This document shows, piece after piece, positions 62,791-64,000 of a stretch of DNA of 64,000 bases. The position numbers and the translations under genes were made by a program. Position 1 is the stretch's first letter, and each line of letters starts with the position of its first letter. Origin of the DNA: RCIO01 sp965232405 (GTDB lineage Bacteria > Pseudomonadota > Alphaproteobacteria > Rhizobiales > Rhizobiaceae); the NCBI GenBank assembly GCA_965232405.1, contig OZ246966.1, positions 3,348,001 to 3,412,000 on the forward strand, written 5' to 3'. Below the pieces are notes generated by a model. It was not told the origin of the DNA, ran no database searches, and saw nothing but the letters and a program-made list of their open reading frames with translations.

Positions 62791-63885
62791 ATGCTTCAGC
62801 GCCAGGATAGTAGCGAGATCGCCGCGCGCATCGCGCGCGAAGAGCATAACCGTACGCTGGTGCGCTGGTGGCTCTACATCGTTGTGCTGGTGCTGTTCGC
62901 GCTGTTTGTGGTGGGTGGCGCAACCCGGCTCACCGATTCCGGCCTGTCGATCACCGAGTGGAAGCCCATCCACGGCATCATCCCGCCGCTGTCGCAGGCC
63001 GAGTGGGACGAAGAGTTCGCCAAATACCGGCAAATCCCCCAGTTCGAACAGCTCAACGCCGATATGACATTGGCAGAGTTCAAGACAATCTTCTGGTGGG
63101 AATGGGCCCACCGTTTCATTGCGCGCGGCGTCGGATTTCTGGTTGCGCTGCCGCTCGCATTCTTCTGGCTGAGCGGACGGCTGGAAAGTCATCTCAAGCC
63201 AAAGCTTGTCGGGCTGTTCCTGCTTGGCGCCCTGCAGGGCGCGATCGGTTGGTGGATGGTGGCGTCCGGACTGTCGGAGCGCGTCAGCGTCAGCCAGTAC
63301 CGGCTGGCGACGCATCTGGTCATGGCCTGCCTGATATTCACCGCAACGCTGGTGATTGCGCGTGGACTGGCACCGCATTCGGCCGGTCCATCGGCCATGG
63401 CGACCCGCCGCTTCGCGGGCTGGATGGTGGTCGCCATCCTGTTCCAGATATTTCTGGGCGCACTGGTTGCCGGGCTCGACGCCGGCATGACCTACAACAC
63501 CTGGCCGCAGATGGATGGCAGCCTATGGCCGGACGGTTTGCTGACCATCGATCCTGCATGGCTCAACCTGTTCGAGAATCCCAAGACCGTGCAGTTCGTT
63601 CACCGGCTGGGCGCCTATGCGCTATTGGCGCTTTCAGTCTGGCACGTCATCGCGGCGTGGCGGGTCGAGCCGGGCTCGACGCATTCGCGCCGGACGCTCG
63701 TCCTGCTCCTGTTGATCGTGGCACAGGCAGTGATCGGTATCACGGCATTGGTGCTCGTCGTGCCGCTGGGCTGTGCATTGGCACATCACGCCTTCGCCAT
63801 TGTCGTATTGGGCTTCGCCGCTGCCCATTGGCGCGCGACCAAGGGCGCTTATCCGCTTCCGGATGCAATCAAGGTCGAAGGCTGA
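62791..63885 (+). CDS. ctaA: Heme A synthase (COX15/CtaA type)
   Basis: Membrane enzyme of 364 residues that oxidises the C8 methyl of heme O to heme A for cytochrome c oxidase. Eight helices; His-bearing segments 'IFWWEWAHRFIARGVGFLVA', 'YRLATHLVMACLIF', 'KTVQFVHRLGAYALLALSVW' and 'LGCALAHHAFAIVVLG' supply the heme ligands, as in the COX15 class. The ATG at 62791 was chosen; the frame is open to 62731. It converges with argC. Confidence 0.92.
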   Translation: MLQRQDSSEIAARIAREEHNRTLVRWWLYIVVLVLFALFVVGGATRLTDSGLSITEWKPIHGIIPPLSQAEWDEEFAKYRQIPQFEQLNADMTLAEFKTIFWWEWAHRFIARGVGFLVALPLAFFWLSGRLESHLKPKLVGLFLLGALQGAIGWWMVASGLSERVSVSQYRLATHLVMACLIFTATLVIARGLAPHSAGPSAMATRRFAGWMVVAILFQIFLGALVAGLDAGMTYNTWPQMDGSLWPDGLLTIDPAWLNLFENPKTVQFVHRLGAYALLALSVWHVIAAWRVEPGSTHSRRTLVLLLLIVAQAVIGITALVLVVPLGCALAHHAFAIVVLGFAAAHWRATKGAYPLPDAIKVEG

Positions 63886-63897
63886 CGCTGGACGCGG

Positions 63898-64000
63898 CTA
63901 GGCCGCCTTGCCCAGCATCAGATCCATGTTCTGGACCGCGGCGCCCGAAGCGCCCTTGCCGAGATTGTCGAGCAGCGCGACCAGATTGACGAGGCCCGTC
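63898..64000 (-). CDS. argC: N-acetyl-gamma-glutamyl-phosphate reductase, C-terminal end only
   Basis: The last 33 codons on the minus strand read '...TGLVNLVALLDNLGKGASGA' and end 'VQNMDLMLGKAA' at a TAG (63900-63898). This is the conserved C-terminal end of ArgC (arginine synthesis), including the 'LDNLGKGASGAAVQN' segment. The rest lies beyond the window. Identification rests on this short but highly conserved stretch. Confidence 0.85.
   Translation of the reverse strand, partial: TGLVNLVALLDNLGKGASGAAVQNMDLMLGKAA

Overview
The window is high-GC chromosomal DNA of an alphaproteobacterium, most likely Hyphomicrobiales (Rhizobiales), near Mesorhizobium, Nitratireductor or Aquamicrobium. The reasons are gene content and order: ldtR-ldtP-glyA-nrdR-ribD-ribE-ribH-nusB, then hppA, bamE, a ubiquinol-cytochrome c chaperone gene, a DUF177 gene, plsX, fabH, ihfA and a merR gene, plus bpt, DUF6163, DUF2842 and heme A synthase. 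The family was assigned from memory of protein sequences; no search was run.

Region by region: 1-10.9 kb is mostly core (end of a maa/nodL-like acetyltransferase, aspS, parC), interrupted at 3.5-5.2 kb by two unrecognised genes of more AT-rich composition. At 11.0-12.7 kb a compact AT-rich cassette of three overlapping genes follows parC: a small protein of possible RNase-H fold, a non-RD Ser/Thr protein kinase and a 59-residue basic protein. I know of no described system with this composition. From 12.7 to 14.4 kb there is a nearly gene-free repeat zone, including a 124-bp element with terminal inverted repeats.

From 14.4 to 24 kb come cspA, bpt, an RDD protein, sthA, a Cpx-like triad (Spy/CpxP-like protein, response regulator, kinase), hemB and a hydroxyisobutyryl-CoA hydrolase. 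From 23.4 to 39.4 kb is the core block: LdtR with its presumed target L,D-transpeptidase, glyA, nrdR, riboflavin synthesis, nusB, proton-pumping pyrophosphatase, envelope and fatty-acid genes, and IHF alpha. A GT-C glycosyltransferase and tRNA-Pro(GGG) end this part.

From 42.3 to 51.3 kb is a sugar-catabolic accessory cluster: a periplasmic-binding-protein ABC importer, a xylose-isomerase-like TIM-barrel protein, an old-yellow-enzyme type Fe-S flavoprotein, a LacI repressor and a divergent Gfo/Idh/MocA dehydrogenase. Three copies of a 12-bp operator-like word (GTAAACGATTAY/A) lie in front of the two transcription units. Scars flank it: a gene-free 630-bp stretch on one side and a beheaded sugar-binding-protein gene on the other. 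Next is a tightly overlapping three-gene cassette of unknown function with an XRE-like regulator (52.0-53.0 kb).

From 53.0 to 62.4 kb is an exopolysaccharide locus: O-antigen-ligase-like protein, initiating sugar-phosphate transferase, GT4 glycosyltransferase, Wza-like exporter, a Wzc/ExoP-like co-polymerase whose kinase-like domain has lost its Walker A motif, a CelD/FemAB-like acyltransferase and a polysaccharide deacetylase. No flippase is seen in the window. DUF2842, heme A synthase and the end of argC close it.
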